From the NCBI GenBank assembly GCA_030697165.1, contig JAUYQQ010000015.1, forward strand, positions 1 through 64,000: a DNA stretch of 64,000 nucleotides, given 5' to 3'. Both the position numbers and the translations under genes were made by a program. Source of the stretch: Acidobacteriota bacterium. Lineage in GTDB: Bacteria; Acidobacteriota; Vicinamibacteria; Vicinamibacterales; UBA2999. This document shows, piece after piece, positions 40,849-49,768 of this stretch. The notes beneath the pieces are model-generated. The model saw nothing but the letters and a program-made list of their open reading frames with translations. It was not told the DNA's origin and ran no database searches. Each line of letters opens with the position of its first letter. The stretch's first letter is position 1.

Positions 40849-42927
40849 ATGGCGCGCCTCACGGCGTCGGTGGTGATGGCGGCCGTCGTAATTCTCGTGG
40901 CGACGGCCGCCACGCCCGCCTTCGCGCAAACACCGCCCGCCGATCCGGCCGGCAGCACGCGCCTGCTGGATGTCCCCTACCTTACGCAAACCGAAGACCT
41001 GTGTGGCGGCGCCGCCATGGCCATGGTGCTGCGGTACTGGGGCGACCGGCGAGTGCAACCCGAGGACTTCGCATCGCTGATCGATCGCAGCGCGGCCGGC
41101 ATTCGCACCGACGTGCTGACGGCCGACATCAGGCAGCGGGGCTGGCAGGGGTTTCCGATCGACGGGGCCGCCGGCGCCCACCACGACTGGATTCGCGACC
41201 AGATCGACCGTGGCCGTCCGATCGTGGCGCTGATCGAGGTGCGGCCGAACCGCTATCACTACATCGTGATCGTCGGGTGGACGGCCGCGCAGGTGATTGC
41301 GCACGATCCGGCGAGCGCGCCCTTCCAGACCTGGACACGACCGGATTTCGATCGCGCCTGGGCCGCGGCCGGACGCTGGGCCATGCTCGTCTTGCCTTCC
41401 GCTGATCCGATCACTTCAGCACTTCAGCACCCGAGCACTTCAGCACCCCAGCACTCGAGCGCGGCGGTCACCAGTCCGTGCAGTCCGCTGATCGCGCGCA
41501 TGGTGGACCTGGCGCGCGCCGGGCAGGTCACCGACGCAGCGCCGGGACTGGTGGCCGCGACCGAACTGTGTCCGGCGGATCCGGCTGCGTGGCGCGAGCT
41601 GGCCGGCGTGCACTTCCTGCAATCGCACTGGGCCGCAGCCGCCATGACGGCGGAACGGGCGTCGGTGCTCGAACCCGAGGACGAGGCGGTGTGGGATCTG
41701 CTGGCCACCAGCCGGTTTCTGAACGACGAGCCGTTGGCCGCACTCGACGCGTGGAACCAGATCGCCCGGCCGTCGGTGGACATCGTTCGTGTCGAAGGCG
41801 TGCGCCGGGTGCCGCACCCCACGGTGGTGGGCCTCCTCAAGCTGCCGCCGCGCACGGTGCTGACGCCGGAGCGACAGGGCCATGCCGCCCGCCGGCTGGC
41901 AGAGTTGCCGAGCGCCGCGCAGACCTCCCTGCGCTATCGGCCACTCGGCGGCGGCACCGCCGACATCGACGCGATCGTTGTCGAACGTCCGGCGCTGCCG
42001 CGCGGCGTGGTGCCGATCGCGGCGACCCTGGCCCGCGGGTGGCTGCAGGACGAGGTTCGCGTGGACGCGGCCTCGCTTGCGAAGAGCGGTGAGCTCTTGA
42101 CGGTGGCGTGGCGGTGGTGGGAAGCGCGCCCGCGAGTTGCGGTGTCGCTTGCGGTTCCCGCGCTCTCGTGGCTGCCGGGTGTCACAACTATCGAAGGATC
42201 GTGGGAGCGGCAATCGTACGGGGGTCCGGTCAGTGTCCGCGAGGAGCGGCGCCACGTTGGGCTGCGCGTCGCCGATTGGGCGTCGAGCACGGTGCGATGG
42301 AATGCGAGCTCCGCGTTCAACCGCTGGGCCGCCGACAGTTACCTGTCGGCCGGCGGCGGGGTCGAGGTGCGGCTGGCCGGCGATCGCGTGTCGCTCGGCG
42401 CCGGCGCCGAGGCGGCGGCGCCGCTTGGCTCGGGCACGGCCTTCACGAGCGGCCGGCTGTCGTCGGCATGGCGATCGCGCACGAACGAGAATCAGGCCAT
42501 GTGGTTGGGCGGTGCCGCCGCCACGACCGTCTCGGGCGCCGCGCCGTTTGCGTTGTGGCCCGGGGCGGGCACCGGCCATGGGCGCGAGTCGTTGCTGCGC
42601 GCCCATCCCCTGCTCGACGCCGGTGTGGTCACGGGCGAGGCCTTCGGCCGGCGGCTCGCCCACGCCTCCATTGAATACCGGCATCCGCTGTGGCGGCCGG
42701 CCATGGCCAGGGTGGGCCTGGCCGTATTTGCTGATGCCGCCCGCGCATGGCATCGGCTCGACGGGAGTTCCTCGCGCCTGCATGTCGATGCGGGCGTGGG
42801 GGTTCGGCTGGCGCTTCCTGGTAAGGGCGGCGCGATGCGGCTCGACGTGGCGCGTGGGATGCGCGACCAGCAAGTGGTGGTCTCTGCCGGGTGGCAGCCA
42901 TCGTGGACAGGACAACATCATGAGTGA
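40849..42927 (+). CDS. PA2778-like C39 cysteine peptidase fused to TPRs and a barrel-like C-terminus
   Basis: A 692-residue exported protein. After a signal peptide (AVVILVATAATPAFAQ), residues about 35-185 are a C39-like peptidase: Cys52 in EDLCGGAAMAMVLRYWG, His137 in RYHYIVIVGW and Asp153 in IAHDPAS. Residues about 187-205 are a Ser/Gln/His/Pro linker coded by 8-bp repeats. TPR-like helices follow (about 215-300), then a POTRA-like stretch (VRVEGVRRVPHP) and, from about 390, alternating strands of a surface-antigen-type barrel ending in VVSAGWQPSW. Typical PA2778 proteins lack the barrel. It overlaps the PP2C gene by 8 bases. Confidence 0.8.
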   Translation: MARLTASVVMAAVVILVATAATPAFAQTPPADPAGSTRLLDVPYLTQTEDLCGGAAMAMVLRYWGDRRVQPEDFASLIDRSAAGIRTDVLTADIRQRGWQGFPIDGAAGAHHDWIRDQIDRGRPIVALIEVRPNRYHYIVIVGWTAAQVIAHDPASAPFQTWTRPDFDRAWAAAGRWAMLVLPSADPITSALQHPSTSAPQHSSAAVTSPCSPLIARMVDLARAGQVTDAAPGLVAATELCPADPAAWRELAGVHFLQSHWAAAAMTAERASVLEPEDEAVWDLLATSRFLNDEPLAALDAWNQIARPSVDIVRVEGVRRVPHPTVVGLLKLPPRTVLTPERQGHAARRLAELPSAAQTSLRYRPLGGGTADIDAIVVERPALPRGVVPIAATLARGWLQDEVRVDAASLAKSGELLTVAWRWWEARPRVAVSLAVPALSWLPGVTTIEGSWERQSYGGPVSVREERRHVGLRVADWASSTVRWNASSAFNRWAADSYLSAGGGVEVRLAGDRVSLGAGAEAAAPLGSGTAFTSGRLSSAWRSRTNENQAMWLGGAAATTVSGAAPFALWPGAGTGHGRESLLRAHPLLDAGVVTGEAFGRRLAHASIEYRHPLWRPAMARVGLAVFADAARAWHRLDGSSSRLHVDAGVGVRLALPGKGGAMRLDVARGMRDQQVVVSAGWQPSWTGQHHE
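41412..41459 (+). repeat. 8-bp repeat inside the C39 peptidase gene
   Basis: Six units of 8 bases in a row: CACTTCAG, CACTTCAG, CACCCGAG, CACTTCAG, CACCCCAG and CACTCGAG. Each gain or loss of one unit would shift the reading frame of the gene after codon 188. Six units are 48 bases, so the frame is open as sequenced. Confidence 0.9.
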
Positions 42928-43795
42928 AGCAATCACGGCCATCATTCCGCCCCCCGCACTAACCACCCGCGCGTTCGGACTGACCGATCGCGGCCTGGTG
43001 CGCGAGGCCAACGAAGATCAGTTCCTGATCGCCGAGCTCAGCAAGGCCATGCGGGTGTGTCAAACGAGCCTGCCCGAGCCGAAGTTGCAGCGGGGCGAGG
43101 AGCGCGCGCATCTGTACCTGGTCGCCGACGGCATGGGCGGCCACCAGGCGGGCGAACGCGCGAGCGCCATCGCGGTGGCGGCGATCGAGCACTTCACGCT
43201 CAACACCTTTCGGTGGTTCCTCGAGCCGGATCATTCCGGCGCGCAGAAGGTGCTGGAACAGTTCCAGCGCGCGGTCAAGGACGCCGATGCGCAGGTGGCG
43301 CAGGAAGCCGCCGCCGATCCCCTGCTGAAGGGCATGGGCACGACCGTCACCATGGCTTTTTTCCTCGCTACCAAGGTCTGCCTGGTTCATGCCGGCGACA
43401 GCCGCGCCTACCTGCATCGTCACGGGGTCCTGCAGCAAATGACCCAGGACCACACGCTGGTGGCGGAGTTGGTGCGCCAGGGGTCCGTCCGTGAAGAGGA
43501 TGTCGCCGCCCACCCGCTGCGCCACATCATCACCAACGTGGTGGGCGGGCCCGATGCGGGGGTCAGGGTCGAGGCCCGGGCGTTCGATGTGCAGGCGGGC
43601 GATCGCATGGTGCTGTGCTCGGACGGGCTGAGCGAGATGATGACGCACGAGCAACTGGCGCAGGTCCTGGCCACCGAGGCCGAACCCGAAAGCGCGGCCA
43701 GGAAGCTGTTGGCCCTGGCGCTCGAAGCCGGCGGCCGCGACAACATCACCGTGGTGGTCGTTCGCTTCGACCCCGTCACCGCGCCCGCGTCCTGA
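42920..43795 (+). CDS. PP2C-type protein serine/threonine phosphatase
   Basis: A 291-residue metal-dependent phosphatase. The ATG at 42920 overlaps the peptidase stop by 8 bases. Motifs are TDRGLVREANEDQFLIAEL (first metal Asp), LVADGMGGHQAGERAS, LKGMGTTVTMAFF, VHAGDSRAYLHRHG, and MVLCSDGLSEMMTHEQL with GGRDNITVVVVRF. The order is that of the PppA/Stp1 type. It should dephosphorylate Ser/Thr proteins in the cytoplasm. No partner kinase is in the window. Coupling to the exported peptidase gene is notable. Confidence 0.93.
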   Translation: MSEAITAIIPPPALTTRAFGLTDRGLVREANEDQFLIAELSKAMRVCQTSLPEPKLQRGEERAHLYLVADGMGGHQAGERASAIAVAAIEHFTLNTFRWFLEPDHSGAQKVLEQFQRAVKDADAQVAQEAAADPLLKGMGTTVTMAFFLATKVCLVHAGDSRAYLHRHGVLQQMTQDHTLVAELVRQGSVREEDVAAHPLRHIITNVVGGPDAGVRVEARAFDVQAGDRMVLCSDGLSEMMTHEQLAQVLATEAEPESAARKLLALALEAGGRDNITVVVVRFDPVTAPAS

Positions 43796-43814
43796 CCTCG
43801 GGTAGACTCCGTTT

Positions 43815-44717
43815 ATGGCGCGGCCGGTCCTGACTCTCGTCGCCGAACACAAGGTGTCGGCGTTCCTTCGCCCACCCAAGGGCAGCGCCGTGCTCGAAGC
43901 CAGCGGGGTCATCCAAAAAGACGGCGACTACTACGTCGTCTTCGACAACATCCGCCGGCTGGCGCGGATCCGCGGCGGGCTGGCGCTCGAATCGAGCGAG
44001 CACGGCTGGGTCGGGCCGATCCGCGACGGCGAAGGGTATGAAGACCTCGCCTTCAATCCGAAGTCGGGCCATTTCTACCTGCTGATCGAGGCCGAGAAGC
44101 ACCCCGACGGCACCTACAAACCCCTCATCGACGAGTGCGATCAACACGGCAGATTCCGCAAGCGCCGGTGGGTCGACGTCAGCTTCGACCGACGTAACAC
44201 CGGCATGGAAGGGCTCGCCGCGGTCCGCTGGCAGGAGCGCGACTACCTGCTGGGACTCTGCGAAGGCAACGGCGGTCACGGCGGGCGAAAGGGCAAGAAG
44301 CGCGGACACGGGCTGATTCACGTGTTGCGGCGCAAGGGCACCATCTGGCAGTCGGCCGCGACCATCACCTTGCCAAAGAGCGTGAAGTTCGAGGATTACT
44401 CGGCGGTCGCGCTGCGCGGCCGGACGATCGCCGTGCTGTCGCAGCAGACGTCGCGGCTGTGGATCGGAACGCTGCGCTTCAGCGACTGGACCATCACCGG
44501 CCCCGGCACGATCTACGACTTCCCCCGCTCCAGGAAGGGCAAACGCCGGTACCGCACACTCGAGGGCGTCAGTTGGTGTTCGCCCAACACGCTGGTGATG
44601 GTCTCGGACATGGCCAAGAAGCACTACTCACGGCGCTGCCGCAAGCACGAGCAATCCATTCACGTGTTCCGGCTGCCCAAGGGCCCGGCGCGCGCTACTT
44701 CGAAGCAATCGTCCTGA
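43815..44717 (+). CDS. Uncharacterised beta-propeller-like protein
   Basis: A 300-residue protein with no signal peptide. The repeated strand pattern (VLEASGVIQKDGDYYVVFDNIRRL, YEDLAFNPKSGHFYLLIEAEK, GMEGLAAVRWQERDYLLGLCEGN, FEDYSAVALRGRTIAVLSQQTSRL, RTLEGVSWCSPNTLVMVSDM) fits a six-bladed propeller like the SdiA-regulated or phytase-like families. The metal or ligand is not clear. It lies 19 bases after the PP2C gene in the same direction, so it may be in the same transcript. Its last 23 bases overlap the convergent SGNH gene. Confidence 0.6.
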   Translation: MARPVLTLVAEHKVSAFLRPPKGSAVLEASGVIQKDGDYYVVFDNIRRLARIRGGLALESSEHGWVGPIRDGEGYEDLAFNPKSGHFYLLIEAEKHPDGTYKPLIDECDQHGRFRKRRWVDVSFDRRNTGMEGLAAVRWQERDYLLGLCEGNGGHGGRKGKKRGHGLIHVLRRKGTIWQSAATITLPKSVKFEDYSAVALRGRTIAVLSQQTSRLWIGTLRFSDWTITGPGTIYDFPRSRKGKRRYRTLEGVSWCSPNTLVMVSDMAKKHYSRRCRKHEQSIHVFRLPKGPARATSKQSS

Positions 44718-46569
44718 TGAATTCGGCCAGCTGCTCCGCAATCAGCGCCTCGCCCGCCTGATTGAGGTGCGACTCGTCGGGAAAGTAGACATTCTCGCCC
44801 GCCGCCGCCCGGGCGGCCAGCGCCGGCGTCGTGTCGAGAAACGGAATGCCGGCCTCGGCGCACAGTTGCGCCATCATCTGGTTCTGCGCCAGTCGATTGG
44901 CGAGCATTCGATCGACGTCAATCACCCCGCCGTACGACTCCAGGTAAAAGCCAAACGCCGACCGGATTGCTTCCTTCGGTAGCGACGCCTCCACCACCGG
45001 CAGGTAGACCTGGCTCTTGAAGGGCACGAACATCACGATAAACTCGGCGCCGAACGATTGCGATACCGCCTGCATTTCGCGAATCGCCGCAGTGGTCATC
45101 GGCCAGCCGGGCCTGGCCATCAAATTGGCGAGCGAGAAGTTGAGCGTGTTCAAGTACGGCGGCATGAAGGCCCACCGCATGCGGCGGCCGGCGACCTCGA
45201 GGTCAAACCAGCCCCGGTCGAATGCCGGCTGCGGCTCGGGAACGTTTTCGTTCGAAGGTGATGCCGACAGTGTTTCCGACGCTGCCGAGGCCGACTGCTG
45301 CGCCCCCAGCAACTTCTGCCCGGCGCGCAGCGCGCTGACGACGAACCACGTGTCCACGCGGCTCTCGACCTCCTTGATCCGCCACCCTGGCTGGGGCCGT
45401 TTGATCGTGCCGCCCGACCGCTGAAAGGCGTCGAACGCCTCGGCATCGAAGATGTCGTTGCCGGCGAAGAAGGCCAGCACCACGGTCTTGGGCCGATGGG
45501 CCGCCACGTAGTCTTTCAGCACCATCAGTTGCTGCTGCGGACCAAAGCCCGCGGTGCCGTAGTTCTGCACCGCCACGCCCAACGTGGCTTCGAGGCGCGC
45601 CGGCCACGACGCCTCCTGCGCCATGGTCATGGCGTCGGTGAACGAATCGCCGAGCGCCGCGATCGCGAAGCGATCGCGCGCCACCGGGTTGCGAAAACCC
45701 TCGCTGTCGGTGTGGAACGAGAACCGGTGCAGCGGGCCTGGCACGGCCGAGGGCGGGATAAATCCCATTCGCACGATGTCGCCATCCCGCCATTCGTTCA
45801 TGGTATCGACGCTCGCTCGCAGCCGGCGCCCGTAGCGTGGCGAATCCACCCAGTGCGGATCGCGATTGACCTCGCCGAGATCGTGACGCTCGGCGGCAAT
45901 GCCGCGGGGTACGTGGTCGCCGAGGGCGCGCAGTGCCACTTCCGTGACGAGCAGCGAGACGATCAGGCTGACCGCGACGGCCGCGGCCTTGAGCAACACC
46001 AACGGGTTGAAGCCCATGACCAACGCGGGCGACTCCGCCCGATTGCGAAGACGCCAGGTCAGCCAGCACAGGATCGACAGTCCGAACGTCCACCCGTATG
46101 GCACCAGCGGCAAGTCGCGAACGACCCTCGGATCGACCCACGTGAGGGGGCCATCGCTCACGAGTTCGATCACGCCGTTGCCGGTGGGATACGCGAACGC
46201 GATCGCGGCCGGGGCGTCCACGGTGCCTTGGGCGAGCACCCGGCGAGAGGTTCCACGCCGCCATTCGATGGCATAGGTGACCCGCGCCTGGGGACGAAGG
46301 CCCACGTGGATGGTCGAGTCGTGCCCAATCTGGGTCACAAACGCCACACGATCCGCCGCGCGGGTAACGACCAGCGGGACGACGCGATCCCCTTCCACGC
46401 CGTACTGCTGAACAGAGTCGGACCGAGCCGACGCACCCGGCTGGTCCAGGAACAAGCGGAAGGTGGGCGCATACGCCCAATCCTTCGCAATTAGCAGGAC
46501 TACCGCGACCAGCGTCACCAGGAGCGCGCGCTGAAACCACGGCCGCGGCGGCGGCGATCGTCGAGTCAC
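44695..46569 (-). CDS. Membrane-bound SGNH/GDSL hydrolase
   Basis: A 624-residue protein from a likely GTG at 46569; the frame is open further upstream but reads as non-coding into the arsM promoter. A membrane helix lies near the N-terminus (RALLVTLVAVVLLIAKDW), with two more around residues 150 and 190. The SGNH domain (about residues 290-624) has Ser in AIAALGDSFTDAM, Gly in YGTAGFGPQQQ, Asn in AFFAGNDIFDAEAF and Asp/His in FPDESHLNQAGE. Such enzymes add or remove acyl groups on envelope sugars. It is divergent from arsM. Confidence 0.82.
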   Translation of the reverse strand: MTRRSPPPRPWFQRALLVTLVAVVLLIAKDWAYAPTFRLFLDQPGASARSDSVQQYGVEGDRVVPLVVTRAADRVAFVTQIGHDSTIHVGLRPQARVTYAIEWRRGTSRRVLAQGTVDAPAAIAFAYPTGNGVIELVSDGPLTWVDPRVVRDLPLVPYGWTFGLSILCWLTWRLRNRAESPALVMGFNPLVLLKAAAVAVSLIVSLLVTEVALRALGDHVPRGIAAERHDLGEVNRDPHWVDSPRYGRRLRASVDTMNEWRDGDIVRMGFIPPSAVPGPLHRFSFHTDSEGFRNPVARDRFAIAALGDSFTDAMTMAQEASWPARLEATLGVAVQNYGTAGFGPQQQLMVLKDYVAAHRPKTVVLAFFAGNDIFDAEAFDAFQRSGGTIKRPQPGWRIKEVESRVDTWFVVSALRAGQKLLGAQQSASAASETLSASPSNENVPEPQPAFDRGWFDLEVAGRRMRWAFMPPYLNTLNFSLANLMARPGWPMTTAAIREMQAVSQSFGAEFIVMFVPFKSQVYLPVVEASLPKEAIRSAFGFYLESYGGVIDVDRMLANRLAQNQMMAQLCAEAGIPFLDTTPALAARAAAGENVYFPDESHLNQAGEALIAEQLAEFIRTIASK

Positions 46570-46627
46570 GAACTCTGACAGTGCAGGACTCGTTCCACTT
46601 GGGCTGGCGTGCCGGCGACGATGCGCG

Positions 46628-46669
46628 TTGACAAATGGGTGGTGCGCTAATACATTCGTATTAGCGAAT
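46628..46669 (+). promoter_or_regulatory. Sigma70-type promoter with overlapping operator before arsM
   Basis: TTGACA (46628-46633) and TACATT (46651-46656) are separated by 17 bases. The palindrome CGCTAATA (46645-46652), 6-base spacer, TATTAGCG (46659-46666) covers the -10 element, and ATTCG/CGAAT (46654-46669) makes a second, overlapping symmetry. Such placement fits repression by a dimeric metalloregulator of the ArsR/SmtB kind. The ribosome site AAGGAGG is at 46674-46680. Confidence 0.8.
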
Positions 46670-46685
46670 ATATAAGGAGGAAGCC

Positions 46686-47534
46686 ATGGCTGATGTGAAG
46701 GATGTGGTCCAGCAGAAGTACGGCGAGGCAGCCGAGCGCGCCCGCCAGGGGAACACCGCAAGTTGCGGGTGTGGGACGTCGGGATCATGCGGAACCGACC
46801 CGATCACCACGAACCTCTATGACGAGGCGCAGACGGGTGAGATCCCCGCGGCGGCGCTGCTGGCGTCGCTCGGCTGTGGCAACCCGACCGCCCTGGCGGA
46901 GCTGAAGCCGGGCGAAGTGGTCCTGGACCTCGGTTCGGGAGGCGGGATCGACGTGCTGCTGTCGGCCCGGCGGGTCGGGCCAACCGGCAAGGCCTACGGA
47001 CTCGACATGACCGACGAGATGCTCGCGCTGGCGCGTGACAACCAGGCGAAGTCCGGCCTCATGAACGTGGAGTTCCTCCGCGGCGAGATCGAGCAGATCC
47101 CGCTGCCGGATGATTCGGTGGACGTGATCATCTCGAACTGCGTCATCAACCTGTCCGCCGACAAGGACCGCGTCCTTGCGGAAGCCTTTCGAGTCCTCAA
47201 GCCGGGCGGTCGATTCGCCGTCTCGGACGTGGTGGTCCGTGGCCATGACATCCCGGAAGCGGTCCGCCGCAGCATGGAACTGTGGGTCGGCTGCATCGCC
47301 GGCGCCCTTGAAGAATCCGACTACCGGGCCAAGCTCGTGAACGCCGGATTCGAGCAGGTCACCGTCGAGCCGACGCGCGTCTATCGCGCCGAAGACGCGC
47401 GACAGTTTCTGGAAGACAGCGGCCTCGATGATGCTGACCTGCCGGCCCAGGTCGACGGCCGATTCATGAGTGCGTTCGTGCGCGCCAGCAAGCCGGTGGC
47501 GAAGCCGTGCTGCACGACGACCTGTTGCACCTGA
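46686..47534 (+). CDS. arsM: Arsenite S-adenosylmethionine methyltransferase
   Basis: A 282-residue methyltransferase that converts As(III) to methylated arsenicals. The SAM site is [17 protein letters not shown]. Cys64 (LGCGNP), Cys152 (SNCVINLS) and Cys203 (WVGCIAGAL) correspond to the three conserved arsenic-binding cysteines. Extra Cys clusters occur near the N-terminus ([11 protein letters not shown]) and at the end (CCTTTCCT), as in several bacterial ArsM. A strong ribosome site (AAGGAGG) lies 5 bases before the ATG. A promoter with a palindrome over its -10 suggests arsenic-dependent control, but no arsR gene is in the window. Confidence 0.93.
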   Translation: MADVKDVVQQKYGEAAERARQGNTASCGCGTSGSCGTDPITTNLYDEAQTGEIPAAALLASLGCGNPTALAELKPGEVVLDLGSGGGIDVLLSARRVGPTGKAYGLDMTDEMLALARDNQAKSGLMNVEFLRGEIEQIPLPDDSVDVIISNCVINLSADKDRVLAEAFRVLKPGGRFAVSDVVVRGHDIPEAVRRSMELWVGCIAGALEESDYRAKLVNAGFEQVTVEPTRVYRAEDARQFLEDSGLDDADLPAQVDGRFMSAFVRASKPVAKPCCTTTCCT

Positions 47535-47537
47535 CGG

Positions 47538-49760
47538 CTACAGAAACGGCGCCGCCCGCTTCAGTAACTCCTCCAGGCCCGGTTCCTGCGGATTGCGCGG
47601 CTGGCCCGGGTGGATGACCGACACCTGGCAACTCTCGGCGGCTTCCACGAGTTGGGCGTAGGTGCCGGCGGTAATGTCGGCGAGGTACGCCTGCTTGTTG
47701 TGGTCGTAGGCGAACATCTTGCCGTTGATCGTCGTGCACTCGTTGCAGGTTGAGCAGCGCGCGGTCTCGATGTACGCCTCGTCGGGCGACCGGTCCAATT
47801 CCGGCGCCGCCGGCACGCTCACCACGAGGGCCCCGGCCGCAGCGGGTTTCGCCGCGGCCGGCGCGCTTGTCCACCGTAGCCCCGGCGAAGGTGGGGCTGG
47901 CGCCTCCGCTTCCTGCGACGCGCGTTGCTGCCAGGCCTGGCGCTCGCGCGCGAGCAGCGCTTCGGCATGCGAGTTATGGATGCCCCCCAACTCCTGGAGG
48001 CTGTGCCACATCTCGCGGCAGCGGCGCGCTTCCCTGATCAACCGTTCATCGACGATCACCTTGTGCAGCGTGTCGTCGTCATCGACCATCAACAGGCTCG
48101 GGACGATGTCGGGCAACCCTTTGCGCTCGCGCGCGAGCGACTCGTCCACCGCGACCAGGTGGCCGCCCCACTGCGCCCGCGGCACCCGCGCCAGGTGCCG
48201 CGCGTAGCGGCGGTCGCTGGCGACGAAATCGACCACCGTGAAGGCCAGGTCTGCCGACACCCGCTGGTGTTGTTCGTCCTCGTAGGCGAAGCGCTGGATC
48301 GGCCAATCGCGGTCCCGCTGCGGGTTGGCGTCGAGACAGAAGCGCGCCGCCCAATTGGTGCCCGCCGACGGGTCGTACGCAAACGCCGGGAACGCGCGCG
48401 ACTCCATCGCCGCCGCCGCCACCAGGTACGGCGGCAGGCCGGACGCGGCGCCGCTCGCGCCGGAAAACACGCTGAACAGGGCGGGCCCGCGACACTGCAG
48501 CCCCCGGAGCAGGTGCTCGCGAAACCGCAACAGGTTCGAGCTGCTCGATTGCAGCACGTACACGTCGTTCAAGCCCATGGCCATGCCGGCAATCTGCCGA
48601 TTGCGCATGCCGGACGTGAGGGCGCCTTGTCCGTCCGGCGACTCTTCCAGCAGGTCGTCGATCTGCAGCAGGATCTTGATCGGCACGCCGGAGGAGAGAA
48701 TCTCCATCAGGCGCGCGTGCTCGGCCGCCGGCAACTGGCCGGCGTCGAGGCAGACCAGGTAGTCGGGAAACGCGGCCAGGTCCTGCGGGTCGAGTCCGTT
48801 GGCGCCGAAGTCGTCAAAGAGGGCGTCGTGGCGCGACTCCCGGTACTGGCCATCGATCTCGAGATCGGCCATCGCGAGGGCCTTCGCCATGGCGATCACC
48901 GCCGGCATCCGCTGGCGGAAGGCGTCGAGGGCCTCGCTGCAACTGCCAAAAGCAAACTGGTACGGCTCGCCAGCCGGATCCAGCCCGCCCTCGGTTCCGG
49001 GCAGGAACGCCCGCGAGGTCAGCACGGTCAGCAGTTGATGGATTCGCTGGCGGCGGCCCTCGGGGAGCCCCTCGCCCGCGCCGGCGCTGCCGAGCACCCG
49101 CGACATGGCGTTGAAGTCGAACGCGTCGCTGAAGCCCTTGCCGACCGAGGCCTTCAGATGCGACGCGTCGCGACGCTCGGTGGCGCGTTCGGCGTCGGCC
49201 CGAAGGATCTCCGACAGCTTGATCACCAGCCGGTCGAGGTGCTGGTGCAACGCCGCGACCTTCTTTGCCTGCACCGCGCCCCACAGATGGCGCAACAGGC
49301 GCACCGGCAAGGCCGCGTCGCAATCGGCCACCTCGCCATCGACCACGATCGCCCGGCGCAATCGCCGGAGGCTGTCGCCGAAGGCCGGCTCCGCGTCCCG
49401 TGCCAGGCCGCTCGCGGCCCCGTCCCACAGCGACGCTAGTGTCCCGGTCGCACCGCTCGCCACGAGCGTCCGCAGCGCCCGTTCGATCCGCAGGCCGTGC
49501 TGGCGGATGCGATCGCCGTCGCTGCCCGCCGCCGTGGCGGCGAGCGCATCGTCCATGAGGCCCGACAGCGACTGCACCAACGGACCATCCGGCCGGCCGG
49601 CGACCAGCACCAGCGGGAAGTCGTAGCGCAACCGGTCGAGCTCGCGGTAGCCGGCAAAGAGCGCCGGGCGCAGGCCCAGGCCGTCGACGGCTTCGAGATG
49701 CCCGGCCGGCCGGCGGCCGGTGAGATAAAACGCCACGTGCGCTTGGGTTGCCGCGTCCAT
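47538..49760 (-). CDS. Large protein with degenerate PFOR-like region and C-terminal Fe-S motif
   Basis: A 740-residue protein that starts 8 bases after korB. The first 300 or so residues are helical and unknown to me. Residues about 355-540 resemble the TPP-domain end of pyruvate:ferredoxin oxidoreductase: PIKILLQIDDLLEES, then RNRQIAGMAMGLNDVYVLQSSS, then CRGPALFSVFSGASG and FPAFAYDPSAG; but no GDG TPP motif is found. Near residue 660 the chain carries CSTCNEC with a fourth cysteine in AESCQVSVIHP, one ferredoxin-like [4Fe-4S] site. I infer it serves as an electron-transfer or scaffold subunit of the KorAB enzyme. Confidence 0.7.
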   Translation of the reverse strand: MDAATQAHVAFYLTGRRPAGHLEAVDGLGLRPALFAGYRELDRLRYDFPLVLVAGRPDGPLVQSLSGLMDDALAATAAGSDGDRIRQHGLRIERALRTLVASGATGTLASLWDGAASGLARDAEPAFGDSLRRLRRAIVVDGEVADCDAALPVRLLRHLWGAVQAKKVAALHQHLDRLVIKLSEILRADAERATERRDASHLKASVGKGFSDAFDFNAMSRVLGSAGAGEGLPEGRRQRIHQLLTVLTSRAFLPGTEGGLDPAGEPYQFAFGSCSEALDAFRQRMPAVIAMAKALAMADLEIDGQYRESRHDALFDDFGANGLDPQDLAAFPDYLVCLDAGQLPAAEHARLMEILSSGVPIKILLQIDDLLEESPDGQGALTSGMRNRQIAGMAMGLNDVYVLQSSSSNLLRFREHLLRGLQCRGPALFSVFSGASGAASGLPPYLVAAAAMESRAFPAFAYDPSAGTNWAARFCLDANPQRDRDWPIQRFAYEDEQHQRVSADLAFTVVDFVASDRRYARHLARVPRAQWGGHLVAVDESLARERKGLPDIVPSLLMVDDDDTLHKVIVDERLIREARRCREMWHSLQELGGIHNSHAEALLARERQAWQQRASQEAEAPAPPSPGLRWTSAPAAAKPAAAGALVVSVPAAPELDRSPDEAYIETARCSTCNECTTINGKMFAYDHNKQAYLADITAGTYAQLVEAAESCQVSVIHPGQPRNPQEPGLEELLKRAAPFL

Positions 49761-49768
49761 GTCCGCTC

